A stretch of DNA of 58,785 bases from contig CAJUPC010000010.1 in the NCBI GenBank assembly GCA_910588555.1, positions 1 to 58,785 of the forward strand. The letters are read 5' to 3'. Shown piece after piece: positions 16,979 through 25,726 of the stretch. Below the pieces are notes generated by a model. It saw only the letters and a list, made by a program, of their open reading frames with translations. It made no database searches and was not told where the DNA came from. Origin of the DNA: Candidatus Gastranaerophilales bacterium. Its GTDB lineage: Bacteria > Cyanobacteriota > Vampirovibrionia > Gastranaerophilales > Gastranaerophilaceae. The position numbers and the translations under genes are program-made. Position 1 is the first letter of the stretch. Each line of letters begins with the position of its first letter.

Positions 16979-17934
16979 TAATCTCTGTCCTCCAAAAATA
17001 CTGCGCCTATTACGCCAGAAAAATCTCCGAGTTTTGCTTTTTCAAAGGTGATTTTTTCAGCGGGAACAGGAAGTGATTTTGCTTTAGCTTTTTTAACTGT
17101 TTTTTGATAAAAATAGTCAACAGCTTCAATAAGTCCGCCGCCGAGAATTATTTTTTCGGGGTTGATAAAATTGATGATACTTGCAATTCCGCCCGATAAG
17201 TATTCGGAAGCTTCTGTAACATACTGCAAAACAAGTTCATCTTCACGTTCAATTGATTTTTGTATCATACTTGAAGATATGGATTTTCCTGTTTCAAGGT
17301 AATCTAAAATGCAGGATTTACGTCCTTTTTTTAGAGCACCCTCAATCCTTCTTTCTATTGCAGAACGCGACGCATACGCTTCTAAACACCCGTGCCCGCC
17401 GCAATTGCATTGTCTGCCGTTCAAATCCACAATCATGTGTCCGATTTCGCCTGCAGTGCCTGTTGCACCCGTAATTATTTTTCCGTTCTTAATAATTGCA
17501 GAGCCTACACCTGTGCCGACAAAAATACATACAAAATCACCACAGCCTTTTCCAGCTCCGAATTTTTGCTCACCGAGTCCTGCGATTTCAACGTCGTTGC
17601 CCACATAGACGGGTACAGCAAAGTGCCCGGTCAAAATTTCTTTTATATGCAAATCATAGCAGTCCAAATTCGGTGCCGCAATTATTATGCCGTTTTCTCT
17701 GTCAATCTGTCCTGCTGAACCTACGCCGATTGAGCGTATGTCTTTAATATCTTTTTTACTCTCTTCAAGCAGTTCTTCAATGCCCTCAATCATTTTTCTC
17801 ATAATATTTTTTGGGCCTTTGTCTTTTTTAGTTTTTTTCTTGACAAAAGATAAAATTTCTCCTGTTTCTTTATTTACAAGAGCTATCAGGATTTTTGTTC
17901 CGCCTAAATCGATGCCGATTGAATACTTTTCCAT
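16978..17934 (-). CDS. ROK family sugar kinase (glucokinase-like)
   Basis: 318 aa. The phosphate-binding GIDLGGTKILIAL is at the start, GTGVGSAIIKNG in the middle, and the ROK zinc signature GRQCNCGGHGCLEAYAS with the preceding GEIGHMIV is intact. Glucose is the most likely substrate; ROK kinases cannot be assigned a sugar by motif alone. It is first in the minus-strand operon leading to ispD. A near-consensus -10 (TATAGT, 17943-17948) lies very close to the ATG. It diverges from the secreted GH13 gene, which suggests a carbohydrate theme. Confidence 0.9.
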   Translation of the reverse strand: MEKYSIGIDLGGTKILIALVNKETGEILSFVKKKTKKDKGPKNIMRKMIEGIEELLEESKKDIKDIRSIGVGSAGQIDRENGIIIAAPNLDCYDLHIKEILTGHFAVPVYVGNDVEIAGLGEQKFGAGKGCGDFVCIFVGTGVGSAIIKNGKIITGATGTAGEIGHMIVDLNGRQCNCGGHGCLEAYASRSAIERRIEGALKKGRKSCILDYLETGKSISSSMIQKSIEREDELVLQYVTEASEYLSGGIASIINFINPEKIILGGGLIEAVDYFYQKTVKKAKAKSLPVPAEKITFEKAKLGDFSGVIGAVFLEDRD

Positions 17935-18017
17935 ACACCAAAACTATATATTAAAAATGACAAATTTGCAAAAAGTTTGATTATTTGTTAGGATATTAAT
18001 ATATAAAGGGAGAGAAT

Positions 18018-19565
18018 ATGAGATTTGGGAATAAAGTTTTAATTACGCTTGCAATATTGTCATTAACAGTTCAATCGGCGTTTTGTGCTGATGTGTGGGT
18101 AAATAATTTGAGAAGAACATTTACTGAGAATAATGCAATTATCTATGAAATAAATTTAAGAACTTTCGGAGCTCAAGATACAAACAAAAACGGAATTATT
18201 GATTTTGATGAAGCAGAAGAAAGCGGAACTTTTCTCAATGCGATTTCAAGACTTGATGATTTGAAGCTTAAAGGAATAAATACAATTCATGTTCTTCCTA
18301 TTACTCCCGTAGGAAAGATTAAAGCTCTTGGAACAGCAGGTTCTTTATATGCTGCATCTGATTTTGACAGTATTAATCCTCAGCTTGTAAGCGACAAGAG
18401 TGCATTATCAGCAGAAGCGCAGGCAAGAAAATTTATTGACGAAGCTCATAAACGAAATATCAGTGTAATTATTGATTTGCCGTCCTGCGGTTCTTACGAT
18501 TTATATATGCAAAGACCTGAATTATTTGTTAAGGATAAATCGGGACAGCCCGTTGTCCCTGCTGATTGGACTGATGTAAGATTATTTAATGCAGGCAGCG
18601 AAACAGCCGTTAATTCTGATGTATATGATTTATTTAAAGGTTTTGTTGATATGGTAATCAAACTCGGTGCTGACGGTATTAGAGCAGATGTAGCAACAAA
18701 CAAACCCGCAAAGTTTTGGAAAGATTTGATTACATATTCAAGAAGCAAAGACCCACAATTTTTGTGGCTTGCCGAAGCGTCAGAAAGCTGGACTGAACCT
18801 GTTGTAAAAGACGGTGTGTTTACTCCGTACAACAAACTTTTGGAAGCTGGTTTTGACGGATATTATGGAAGTTATTTTAACCTGAAAAATTTCAAAACAG
18901 GCAAAGAACTTATAAATTTGGTTCTTGAAACAAAAGCAAATCTTTCTAAATTCTCGGAACCCAAAGCAGTAATCGGAAGTTTTACGACGCATGATGAAAT
19001 GAGTCCTGTCTTGATTAACGGAACAAAATTTTCAGATATGATTGTCTGGCTTAACAGCACCTTGCCAGTAAATTCATACTACGTTGACGGATTTGATACA
19101 GGCGACAATTATATTTACATGTGGGCTAATAAAGACGCCTTCAAAACTTTTACTGACGATGATTATTATTTTGTTCACCGCGGAAAGATTGATATTTTCA
19201 ACTTCTCAAGACAGCCTGGCGGAAAAGATAATGATTTAATGCTTTCGTTTATGGTCGGCAACAATATTAAAAAAAAGTTTGCAGAACTTGTTAGTAACGG
19301 CAAATTTGTCCCGTTGAGAGCGTCAAACCCGTCAGTGTTTGCATATTCAATGAGTTATGACGGAAAAAGCATCATTGTAATCGGTAATTTGAATTTCAGG
19401 GCAAATGTTGAAACAACCGTATATGTCCCGAGGCTCCAGCCTTCAAATATTGTAATACCGATTAAAATTGACAGTATTCCGATTAACGAACGCGGTGCAA
19501 TAAAAACTTCATTAAAAGCAGGTGAAATTCAAGTTCTTCTTGTTGATGATTTAGAAATCAAATAA
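18018..19565 (+). CDS. Secreted alpha-amylase family protein (GH13)
   Basis: 515 aa. Signal peptide MRFGNKVLITLAILSLTVQS with cleavage near AFCA. The GH13 barrel follows: INTIHVLPITPVG, GADGIRADVAT with nucleophile candidate Asp224, WLAEAS with acid/base Glu253, and FTTHDEM with His325-Asp326. A beta-sandwich-like C-terminal domain closes it. Residues 54-65 (DTNKNGIIDFDE) match the EF-hand calcium loop, an insert before the barrel. AAGGGAGAG lies just before the ATG. It is predicted to act on alpha-glucans in the periplasm or outside the cell. It diverges from the ROK kinase. Confidence 0.88.
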   Translation: MRFGNKVLITLAILSLTVQSAFCADVWVNNLRRTFTENNAIIYEINLRTFGAQDTNKNGIIDFDEAEESGTFLNAISRLDDLKLKGINTIHVLPITPVGKIKALGTAGSLYAASDFDSINPQLVSDKSALSAEAQARKFIDEAHKRNISVIIDLPSCGSYDLYMQRPELFVKDKSGQPVVPADWTDVRLFNAGSETAVNSDVYDLFKGFVDMVIKLGADGIRADVATNKPAKFWKDLITYSRSKDPQFLWLAEASESWTEPVVKDGVFTPYNKLLEAGFDGYYGSYFNLKNFKTGKELINLVLETKANLSKFSEPKAVIGSFTTHDEMSPVLINGTKFSDMIVWLNSTLPVNSYYVDGFDTGDNYIYMWANKDAFKTFTDDDYYFVHRGKIDIFNFSRQPGGKDNDLMLSFMVGNNIKKKFAELVSNGKFVPLRASNPSVFAYSMSYDGKSIIVIGNLNFRANVETTVYVPRLQPSNIVIPIKIDSIPINERGAIKTSLKAGEIQVLLVDDLEIK

Positions 19566-22500
19566 TTAAGCACGTTTGTAATTCATCGCGTGATTTTGTT
19601 GAAGTTGTCTAAGTTTTTTATATTTATTTACGCGTTTCATTTCTTCGGCAGTCCATTGACGAGCGTGGCGTTTATTTTGACCGTTTTCTTGCTGCTGTTT
19701 ACCTGAATTGACAACGCCCATAACTACTTGAGAAGCGTTTCCAACAGCACTGATAACCTGGTTTACGGTTTCTCTTTTTTGTTGAGAGTTAGCATCAAGT
19801 GCAGCCATTTGTCCTCTGTATTTTTCACGGTTTTGTAATTCTTGGCGGATTTTGTCAGCTCCCATGCTTGTCGCTCCGGGTGGTGTAGTTTTTTCTATAG
19901 ATGCCAATTCTGCTTGCAAATCAGCGTCTGTTTTATCGCTGTAATATGCGCTTGAACCGTTTTTGGTCATATTTTCTTTTTGTTTTTTGTCTTTTACGTC
20001 TTTTGCTTCTTCTTTTTTGTCGTTTTTAGCTTGCTTAGCTTCTTTTAATTCTTCTTTTTTAGCTTGTTTTTCAGCCTGTTTCTGTTCTTTTTCTGCTTGT
20101 TTTCTCTGCTTTTCTTCAGCTTTTTTCTGCTCTTTAGCCTGTTTAGCTTCTTCTTTTTTCTGTTTAGCTTCAGCTTTCTTTTGTTCTTTTGTTTTTTCGG
20201 TTCCGTCAGGATTTTTATCATCTGATTTTTGTTCAGTTTTATCTTTGCTTTCAGATTTTTCGTCGTTTTTCTTTTCTTCTGTCTTTTCTTTGTTTTCTTC
20301 GTTCTTTTCAGAAGCTCCTGAGAATTTTTGTGCAAGTTGAGCAACTGACGCTGCTGTTTGTAAGCCTCCGCCTATCATACCGAGGATGTCAGCTGTTTTT
20401 CCGCCTGCTCCGAATTCTGTCATTAATTGGCTTGTAGCAGACAATGCAGAACCTGCTGCACTTGCTATTGCTGTAGCTGTTCCGAATGTACCTTGCATAT
20501 TTTGTAAGCCTGATGCAGCGCTTGTCAAAGATGATGCAACGCCTGCAACTGTACCGATTTTGCTAAATACTCCGCTTGCTTCTTTGCCTTGTACTGCTCT
20601 TACGTTGTTTACAAGTTGTGCTGATGAAGAAACAACGCTTAAACCTGTACTTACTGCATTTAATACTGAACCTGCTGCAGCACCTACGCCAGGTACGAAA
20701 CTTCCTGCGATTGATACTGCTGTTGTGCCTAGGCCTATTAATGCAGCTGTCCAATTGCCGTTTGCTATATTAATTGCTGCTTTAGTAACACCGCAAGCTG
20801 CAACACCGTATGTGCCGACAACAATCATATAAGAACCTGCAGTCATTATTGCAGCACCAGTAGCTGCCGTAAATGGGTTAGAAAGTAACGGTGGTGCAAT
20901 ATATTCGACCATTATAGTACCGCAGCTTAAGGTTATTGAGAATACATTTTCAGCAATGCCTACGGCTGCAAGTTGTTTTGCAAGACGTTTTTGTTTTTCT
21001 TGTTCTTTCTTTTCTGCTTCTTTGATTTTTTTAGTTCTGATTTTTGTTTTTTTGTTGAATTTGGTTTGATTAGCTTTTGTAGATTTTTCAAGCTTTTTGA
21101 TTTTTACACTGTTGCGTTTGATTACATTACCGTTTAATTTAAATTCCGAACTTAAAACATTAATTCTTTCATCGTTTGTTTGAAGCTGCTGAGAATTATC
21201 ACTGCCGCCTGCTGTGAATGAACTGGTTGCCAATACACCTTGTTGTTCATCATTATTTTGTGCAGGTTGAGGTGCTTGTTTTTGTTTATTTTCGTCTTCT
21301 GCAATTAATTGTTCGCTTTGAGTTGTAAGTTCTTCAAATTCTGTTAAAGCTTCTTCTTGTTTTTTTGCCGCTCTTTCAGATTGTTTTGTCAGCTTGACAA
21401 TTTGTTGCTGATCTTTTTTCATTTGTTTTTCAATTTTTTTAGCTTCTTTTTCAAGCTGTTTTTCGTCTTTTTCTGTATCTTTTAAGACTTTTACAGAATC
21501 TTTGCTGTCTGCATTAGCAACATCTTCTGCATCTTTTGCAATGTCGCCTGCTTTGTCTGTAGATATTTCTTTGTCTTCTTTTTTATCAGCATTTTTAGCA
21601 GTATCGTTATTTTTATTTACATTTAATTCATTTGGGTTTACTTCATTTTGCTGTTCTGTTTTTTGAGTTTCATTTTCAGAAGTTTTAATTTCAGAAGTAC
21701 CGAGACCTGCAGTTTCTACAGCGTTGTTTGCTTCTTCTGTTACAATTGGTTCGTTTTCTGTATTTTCTTGAGTTGTTGTTTCTGTTTCAATCGGAGCTGC
21801 TGCGCCTGTTGTTTGACCTTCAACATTTTCTGTTAAATCAGTCTGACCTTCTGTGTTGGTGCGAGTTTGAACTGCTTCCTGGTTTTCTTCTTGTTGTTCA
21901 GAAGCTTTTGCATCGCTTGCAGGTGTTGAGGCACTATCATCGCCTGTGATTGAGCTGATTTGACCGTCAAGAGTTGTCATGTTATTTAAGACTTCGCCTG
22001 TAAGTGCTTCTGCTTCTATTGTTGATTTTGTTGCTTTTTCCAAATATGGTTTTGTAGCTTCATGTTGTGCGTGAAGCCCTGTATACATGCTTTTTTTACC
22101 AGCTTCCATAAGCCATAATGCACGTCTTGAAATAATAAGTCCGAATGCTTCTCTCAAGCCCATTTCATACAGGTAAGCACCCATTTTTGCAAGAGTGATG
22201 CCTGAAGCGTTTGTGAAATCAAGCTGTGCTGTGTATGCAGGAATTTGAGCATTTTTGTATTCGCTGTTTACGTTGAAAGCATTGTCTTCAACAGGAATTG
22301 ATTTGTTTAGAAATTCTTTTTCTTTAACTGTTTTTGCTTTGAAAGTTTCTTTTGCTTGAGCTGATTCAGCTTTAAAGCCTTCAATTTCTTTATTGTTTTG
22401 TGCGATTTTTTCTTTGTGCTGTTGAATAGTGTTTTTGTTAATATTGTCGTCTGCCGCATTGTCAGCTTCTTGCGGTTGAGCATTTAATTTTTCGATTTCG

Positions 22501-23993
22501 TTTTGTGTGTTTTCATTTTCTTCTTCGCGTTTTTTGATTTCTGCTTTACGAATTTCTTCTTCTGTGTTAAATTCTTTAACTAGTTTAGAGATTTTGATGT
22601 TTGCTAATTTTGTAAATGCAGCGTCAGATTTTGCAGTATCTGTAGCTTCAACTGCAAATGCGATTTGTTTTCTTAAATCTTCGTTTGTTATTTCTGCTTC
22701 ATCGATTAATTTAGAAACACTTTCATCAGAAATGATGAAATCTTCTTCTTTAGTATCATTTGTTTGAGCAGTTGCTTTGTCTTCTGTTGTTTCTTCGCCG
22801 TTTTCGGGAGAAGTTTCTGTTGTTTGTTCTGTTTCAACTGTTTCTTGAACTTCTTTTTGTTCATCAGCAATTTGTGCGTCATTCTGTGTTGAAGTTCCGT
22901 TAATATTTGCAATGCTGCCTTCTACGTCCATAATTTGAGCAATGTTCATTACGGAAGTGTGTGTGTCTTCGGTATAATCTTTTGTTTCGTTGCCGATTTT
23001 ACCAGCTTCTTTTGCAATGTTTTTACCTTGAGCCATTGCTATTATTGATCTCAAAAATCCTATTTCGCCGCTAACCTGTTTTCTTGTTGTTTTGTAGTTT
23101 GATTTGCAGGTGTAATCAGCAAGAGTATCGCCGATTTCGATTGTTTCGTCGGCTAATTTTTCTCCAAGTACTGCAAGAACATTTAATTCGTTCAATGATT
23201 TTGCGATTTCTCTTTTATCGATTTCAAAACCGCTGTCTTGAGTTTTGTTTTCGTTAAGCATACCTGTTAATTCTGCATAACGTCTTGCTTCTGTGTTTGT
23301 TAATTCTTCTCCGTTGTTTACTTTGTTTTGAATGTGTCTCCATTCTCTTACAAAGTTTTCAAATTCATCAAGAGATTTTTTCTGATTTTTAAATTTTTCT
23401 TTTAAAGATTTTTCTTGTTTTTGTTTTTCGGGAAGCAAATCTTCAATTTTTTCATCAATTTTTTCGTTGTTTTCTTCACATTTTTGGATTTTCTTTTCAG
23501 CTTTTGGGATAAGATTTAAAAAGGGTTCTTTTTCTGTAGTAGCTTCAGCGTCTCCGTCTTCAGCGTCAGTTTGAGCCATATTAACGCCAGAAGACTCATA
23601 AATTGTATGAGCAATATCAATAACGTCTTGAGGAATGTTTACGCCGTTGTTTTCCATTTGAATAATTTCTTCTGCAGAAAATTGAGCCCAATCAGAATCA
23701 ACGATTAAACCGTTGCTTTTTGCGTAAGCGTCAAGAGTATATTTAAGGTTTACATAATGAGATGTATGTTTAGCTGTATTGTCAGTAAGAACCTTGTTAA
23801 GGTTGTAACCGCTTTCTGTGATGATTTCATAACCTGTTTCATCTTTGTAGTATTGTTCAAAATCAGCCTGTTGTTCTGCATCCATTTGGGAAAAAAGTTT
23901 TAATGCTTCGGCATAAGAGATTTCTTCTCCGTTTATCACGTAGTAGAATTCTTGATATATTTCAAATTTGTTTGGTACGCCGTTGATTTGCAT
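19566..23993 (-). CDS. Giant coiled-coil protein with central hydrophobic region
   Basis: 1475 aa, not recognised. The first about 150 residues are compact and acidic. Residues about 165-1010 are Lys/Glu/Gln/Asn-rich coiled coil with low-complexity linkers. Residues about 1013-1215 form a long Ala/Gly/Ser-rich hydrophobic region (for example NPFTAATGAAIMTAGSYMIV and AGSFVPGVGAAAGSVLNAVS) that could insert in a membrane. This is followed by about 100 residues of K/E/Q repeats and a basic C-terminus. There is no signal peptide. The architecture resembles type III translocators (IpaB/YopB-like) or large surface proteins, but no family match is claimed. AAGGG lies 7 bases before the ATG. Confidence 0.6.
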   Translation of the reverse strand: MQINGVPNKFEIYQEFYYVINGEEISYAEALKLFSQMDAEQQADFEQYYKDETGYEIITESGYNLNKVLTDNTAKHTSHYVNLKYTLDAYAKSNGLIVDSDWAQFSAEEIIQMENNGVNIPQDVIDIAHTIYESSGVNMAQTDAEDGDAEATTEKEPFLNLIPKAEKKIQKCEENNEKIDEKIEDLLPEKQKQEKSLKEKFKNQKKSLDEFENFVREWRHIQNKVNNGEELTNTEARRYAELTGMLNENKTQDSGFEIDKREIAKSLNELNVLAVLGEKLADETIEIGDTLADYTCKSNYKTTRKQVSGEIGFLRSIIAMAQGKNIAKEAGKIGNETKDYTEDTHTSVMNIAQIMDVEGSIANINGTSTQNDAQIADEQKEVQETVETEQTTETSPENGEETTEDKATAQTNDTKEEDFIISDESVSKLIDEAEITNEDLRKQIAFAVEATDTAKSDAAFTKLANIKISKLVKEFNTEEEIRKAEIKKREEENENTQNEIEKLNAQPQEADNAADDNINKNTIQQHKEKIAQNNKEIEGFKAESAQAKETFKAKTVKEKEFLNKSIPVEDNAFNVNSEYKNAQIPAYTAQLDFTNASGITLAKMGAYLYEMGLREAFGLIISRRALWLMEAGKKSMYTGLHAQHEATKPYLEKATKSTIEAEALTGEVLNNMTTLDGQISSITGDDSASTPASDAKASEQQEENQEAVQTRTNTEGQTDLTENVEGQTTGAAAPIETETTTQENTENEPIVTEEANNAVETAGLGTSEIKTSENETQKTEQQNEVNPNELNVNKNNDTAKNADKKEDKEISTDKAGDIAKDAEDVANADSKDSVKVLKDTEKDEKQLEKEAKKIEKQMKKDQQQIVKLTKQSERAAKKQEEALTEFEELTTQSEQLIAEDENKQKQAPQPAQNNDEQQGVLATSSFTAGGSDNSQQLQTNDERINVLSSEFKLNGNVIKRNSVKIKKLEKSTKANQTKFNKKTKIRTKKIKEAEKKEQEKQKRLAKQLAAVGIAENVFSITLSCGTIMVEYIAPPLLSNPFTAATGAAIMTAGSYMIVVGTYGVAACGVTKAAINIANGNWTAALIGLGTTAVSIAGSFVPGVGAAAGSVLNAVSTGLSVVSSSAQLVNNVRAVQGKEASGVFSKIGTVAGVASSLTSAASGLQNMQGTFGTATAIASAAGSALSATSQLMTEFGAGGKTADILGMIGGGLQTAASVAQLAQKFSGASEKNEENKEKTEEKKNDEKSESKDKTEQKSDDKNPDGTEKTKEQKKAEAKQKKEEAKQAKEQKKAEEKQRKQAEKEQKQAEKQAKKEELKEAKQAKNDKKEEAKDVKDKKQKENMTKNGSSAYYSDKTDADLQAELASIEKTTPPGATSMGADKIRQELQNREKYRGQMAALDANSQQKRETVNQVISAVGNASQVVMGVVNSGKQQQENGQNKRHARQWTAEEMKRVNKYKKLRQLQQNHAMNYKRA

Positions 23994-24067
23994 AGTTTTC
24001 CCTTTTGAATAATTTATCGGCGTTTAGATAAGAAAACTTTAGTATTTCGGGGTGTTTGTTAAGAAAT

Positions 24068-24115
24068 ATTAATAGTACAAAATCGAGGGATATCCCTCGA
24101 TTTTGTACTATTAAT
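24068..24115. repeat. 48-bp perfect palindrome
   Basis: Twenty-four bases on each side of a centre at 24091/24092 pair without mismatch or loop; the core is TCGAGGGATATCCCTCGA. It includes the stop codon of the prepilin gene and lies 75 bases before the giant gene. It could form a cruciform or act as a terminator, but no T run follows on the minus strand. Confidence 0.9.
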
Positions 24116-25228
24116 CAACTACGCACAGTCCCAAATGCTCGGAGTCGTAGCGGTAGTAGCTGTGCCAGTACGTGCTCGAGGTGCCGAAGCCCCTTTTGTA
24201 CGCAAAGCCTATACCGTTTTCCTCACCCGACCAAATTTCGAAATCTGGTTCAGGAAGCCCAAGCTGAGAGGCTTTTCCATTGTATGTTGCATCTGTCATA
24301 TTTGATGCGTCTATAGGTTTGTCGTACAAGAGAGCGGCAATTTTTTGCAGGTCTGATTGTGTAGGCATTTTCCCAACTCCACCACATTGTTTAACTGTAC
24401 CTGCCCAATAGTCGTAGTTATAGTCGTTATTGATGCAATATTTTATTCCTAATTTACCTTCTGCCAATGCTGCTCCACATTCTGCTTTTGTTAATGGTTT
24501 AGGAGTAAACGGAGCACCAAAACACTTGCCATCGATTTCCAGTGCGCAAGCGCTTCCTAAACCATTAGCATTAAACGCTACAACATCTTTTCTAAATGTA
24601 TTCGGTCTGCTGTGACCATTGATTTCAAATACCGCCGCCACACATCCGGCTGTCGCGTTACTTTCAGGTTTGCCGTTACTAGTAGACCAACCATACGTTT
24701 TCATAGGGTCTAACGCTTGACATTTCTTGTTGTAACTTAAAATCATCGGTGTACCGTCAGCCGTAATAATCCCAACATTATCACTAGTGTAATCTTCCGT
24801 ATCCGAAGACTTCATTTTTAATTCTTTACCTGTTTTAGTTTTAGCAATATCCCATTCTTTCCCGTCTTCAAGTTTAACAGTATCAGTAGGCCAGCAGGCT
24901 CTTAAATGATTAGCGTCACAACGCTTTGCAATCTTAAAATACTTTTGTAATTCATCTACAAACGCGTCCGTACTGGAATAAGGTCCAATAAGTCCAAGAG
25001 ATTTCATGTGGTCCGTAGCTTTAGTAAACTTATACTTCGCACTCCTGATTTTTTCTGCATTAACCCTGTCATTAACATTAGTGATTAAACTAGGCAACAC
25101 AATAACCGCAACCACACCAATGATTGCTAAAGTGATTAAAAGTTCTGCTAAAGTAAATGCCCTAAAAAAGTTTAAACTGATATCTTCGGGGGGGGGGCAA
25201 TCACAGCACTATGCTTAAATCTTGACAT
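24111..25228 (-). CDS. Type IV prepilin-like protein, frameshifted at a poly-G tract (phase-variable)
   Basis: The true start is ATG 25228 with GGAGG 7 bases upstream. It encodes MSRFKHSAVIA, then a run of prolines from 10 C (coding strand). As given, the frame hits TAA nine codons after the start of the tract; one more C (11) joins it to EDISLNFFRA and FTLAELLITLAIIGVVAVIV, the prepilin-peptidase site and hydrophobic helix, giving 372 aa. The gene is therefore written in the OFF phase. The body is a Cys-rich globular pseudopilin of about 300 residues, and the last 25 codons are GC-rich and Tyr/Ser/His-rich (see the variable-region entry). It is a secretion or pilus-type surface protein whose ligand is unknown. 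Confidence 0.8.
24141..24185 (-). other. Candidate DGR-type variable region in the prepilin C-terminus
   Basis: The codons ACC TCG AGC ACG TAC TGG, CAC AGC TAC TAC CGC and TAC GAC TCC are mostly NNC codons reachable from AAC by changing only A positions. Positions 24121-24180 contain 35 G/C of 60, far above the neighbourhood. No template repeat or reverse transcriptase is in the window. Confidence 0.45.
25188..25197. repeat. Poly-G (10) tract in prepilin leader
   Basis: Ten consecutive G on the plus strand (C on the coding strand), between the start codon and the prepilin cleavage site. Its length sets the reading frame: 10 is OFF, 8 or 11 is ON. Confidence 0.95.
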
Positions 25229-25291
25229 ATAAATACCTCCGTCTTTCTATTTTTCTATTATAACCCATGTTTTGAAATAATTCAAGTGTAT

Positions 25292-25323
25292 AAAAAAAGA
25301 CCCTCCAAAGAGGGTCTTTTTTT
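25292..25323 (-). terminator. trxA terminator (bidirectional)
   Basis: AAAAAGACCCTC / GAGGGTCTTTTT with a 4-nt loop, directly after the trxA stop, with T runs in both directions. Confidence 0.9.
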
Positions 25324-25639
25324 ACATATGTTTTTCAATGTTAGAAATAATAGTTGATTTTGGCATTAAACCGACTAATCTTTCCAAAGCTTTGCCGTTT
25401 TTGAAAACAAGAATGCTCGGCAAACCACTTATTGAATAATCTTGTGCGGTTTTCAAGTTTTCATCCGTATTAACTTTTACAAATTTAACTTTTCCGTCGA
25501 ATTCTGTTGCAACTTCATCCAAAATAGGACCTAATTTTCTGCAAGGTCCGCACCATGGTGCCCAAAAATCTACTACAACAGGCTGTTCACAGTTTAAAAC
25601 TTCCTGCTCAAAACTTGAATCATTGATATCAATTGCCAT
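25322..25639 (-). CDS. trxA: Thioredoxin
   Basis: 105 aa from the ATG at 25639, with AGGAG 9 bases before it (a further in-frame ATG at 25648 overlaps the SD). The active site WCGPC is at residues 29-33 in VVVDFWAPWCGPCRKLGP; the cis-Pro loop SGLPSILVFKNGK and the C-terminal helix are intact. It is a cytoplasmic disulfide reductase. Single-gene unit with its own terminator, between the first prepilin and the divergent exonuclease gene. Confidence 0.96.
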   Translation of the reverse strand: MAIDINDSSFEQEVLNCEQPVVVDFWAPWCGPCRKLGPILDEVATEFDGKVKFVKVNTDENLKTAQDYSISGLPSILVFKNGKALERLVGLMPKSTIISNIEKHM

Positions 25640-25726
25640 TTTACACATCTCCTTTTTAATGACTTTATTCTAACACAGAAATTTTTTTTGTGCTATTATC
25701 TTAATAGAACTCTACAGGATAAGAAA

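Noticed and set aside
19963..20344. Long ORFs on the other strand and frame of the giant gene (Phe/Ser- and Lys-rich)
   Set aside because: They mirror the K/E/Q repeats of the giant gene and have no SD or family motif.
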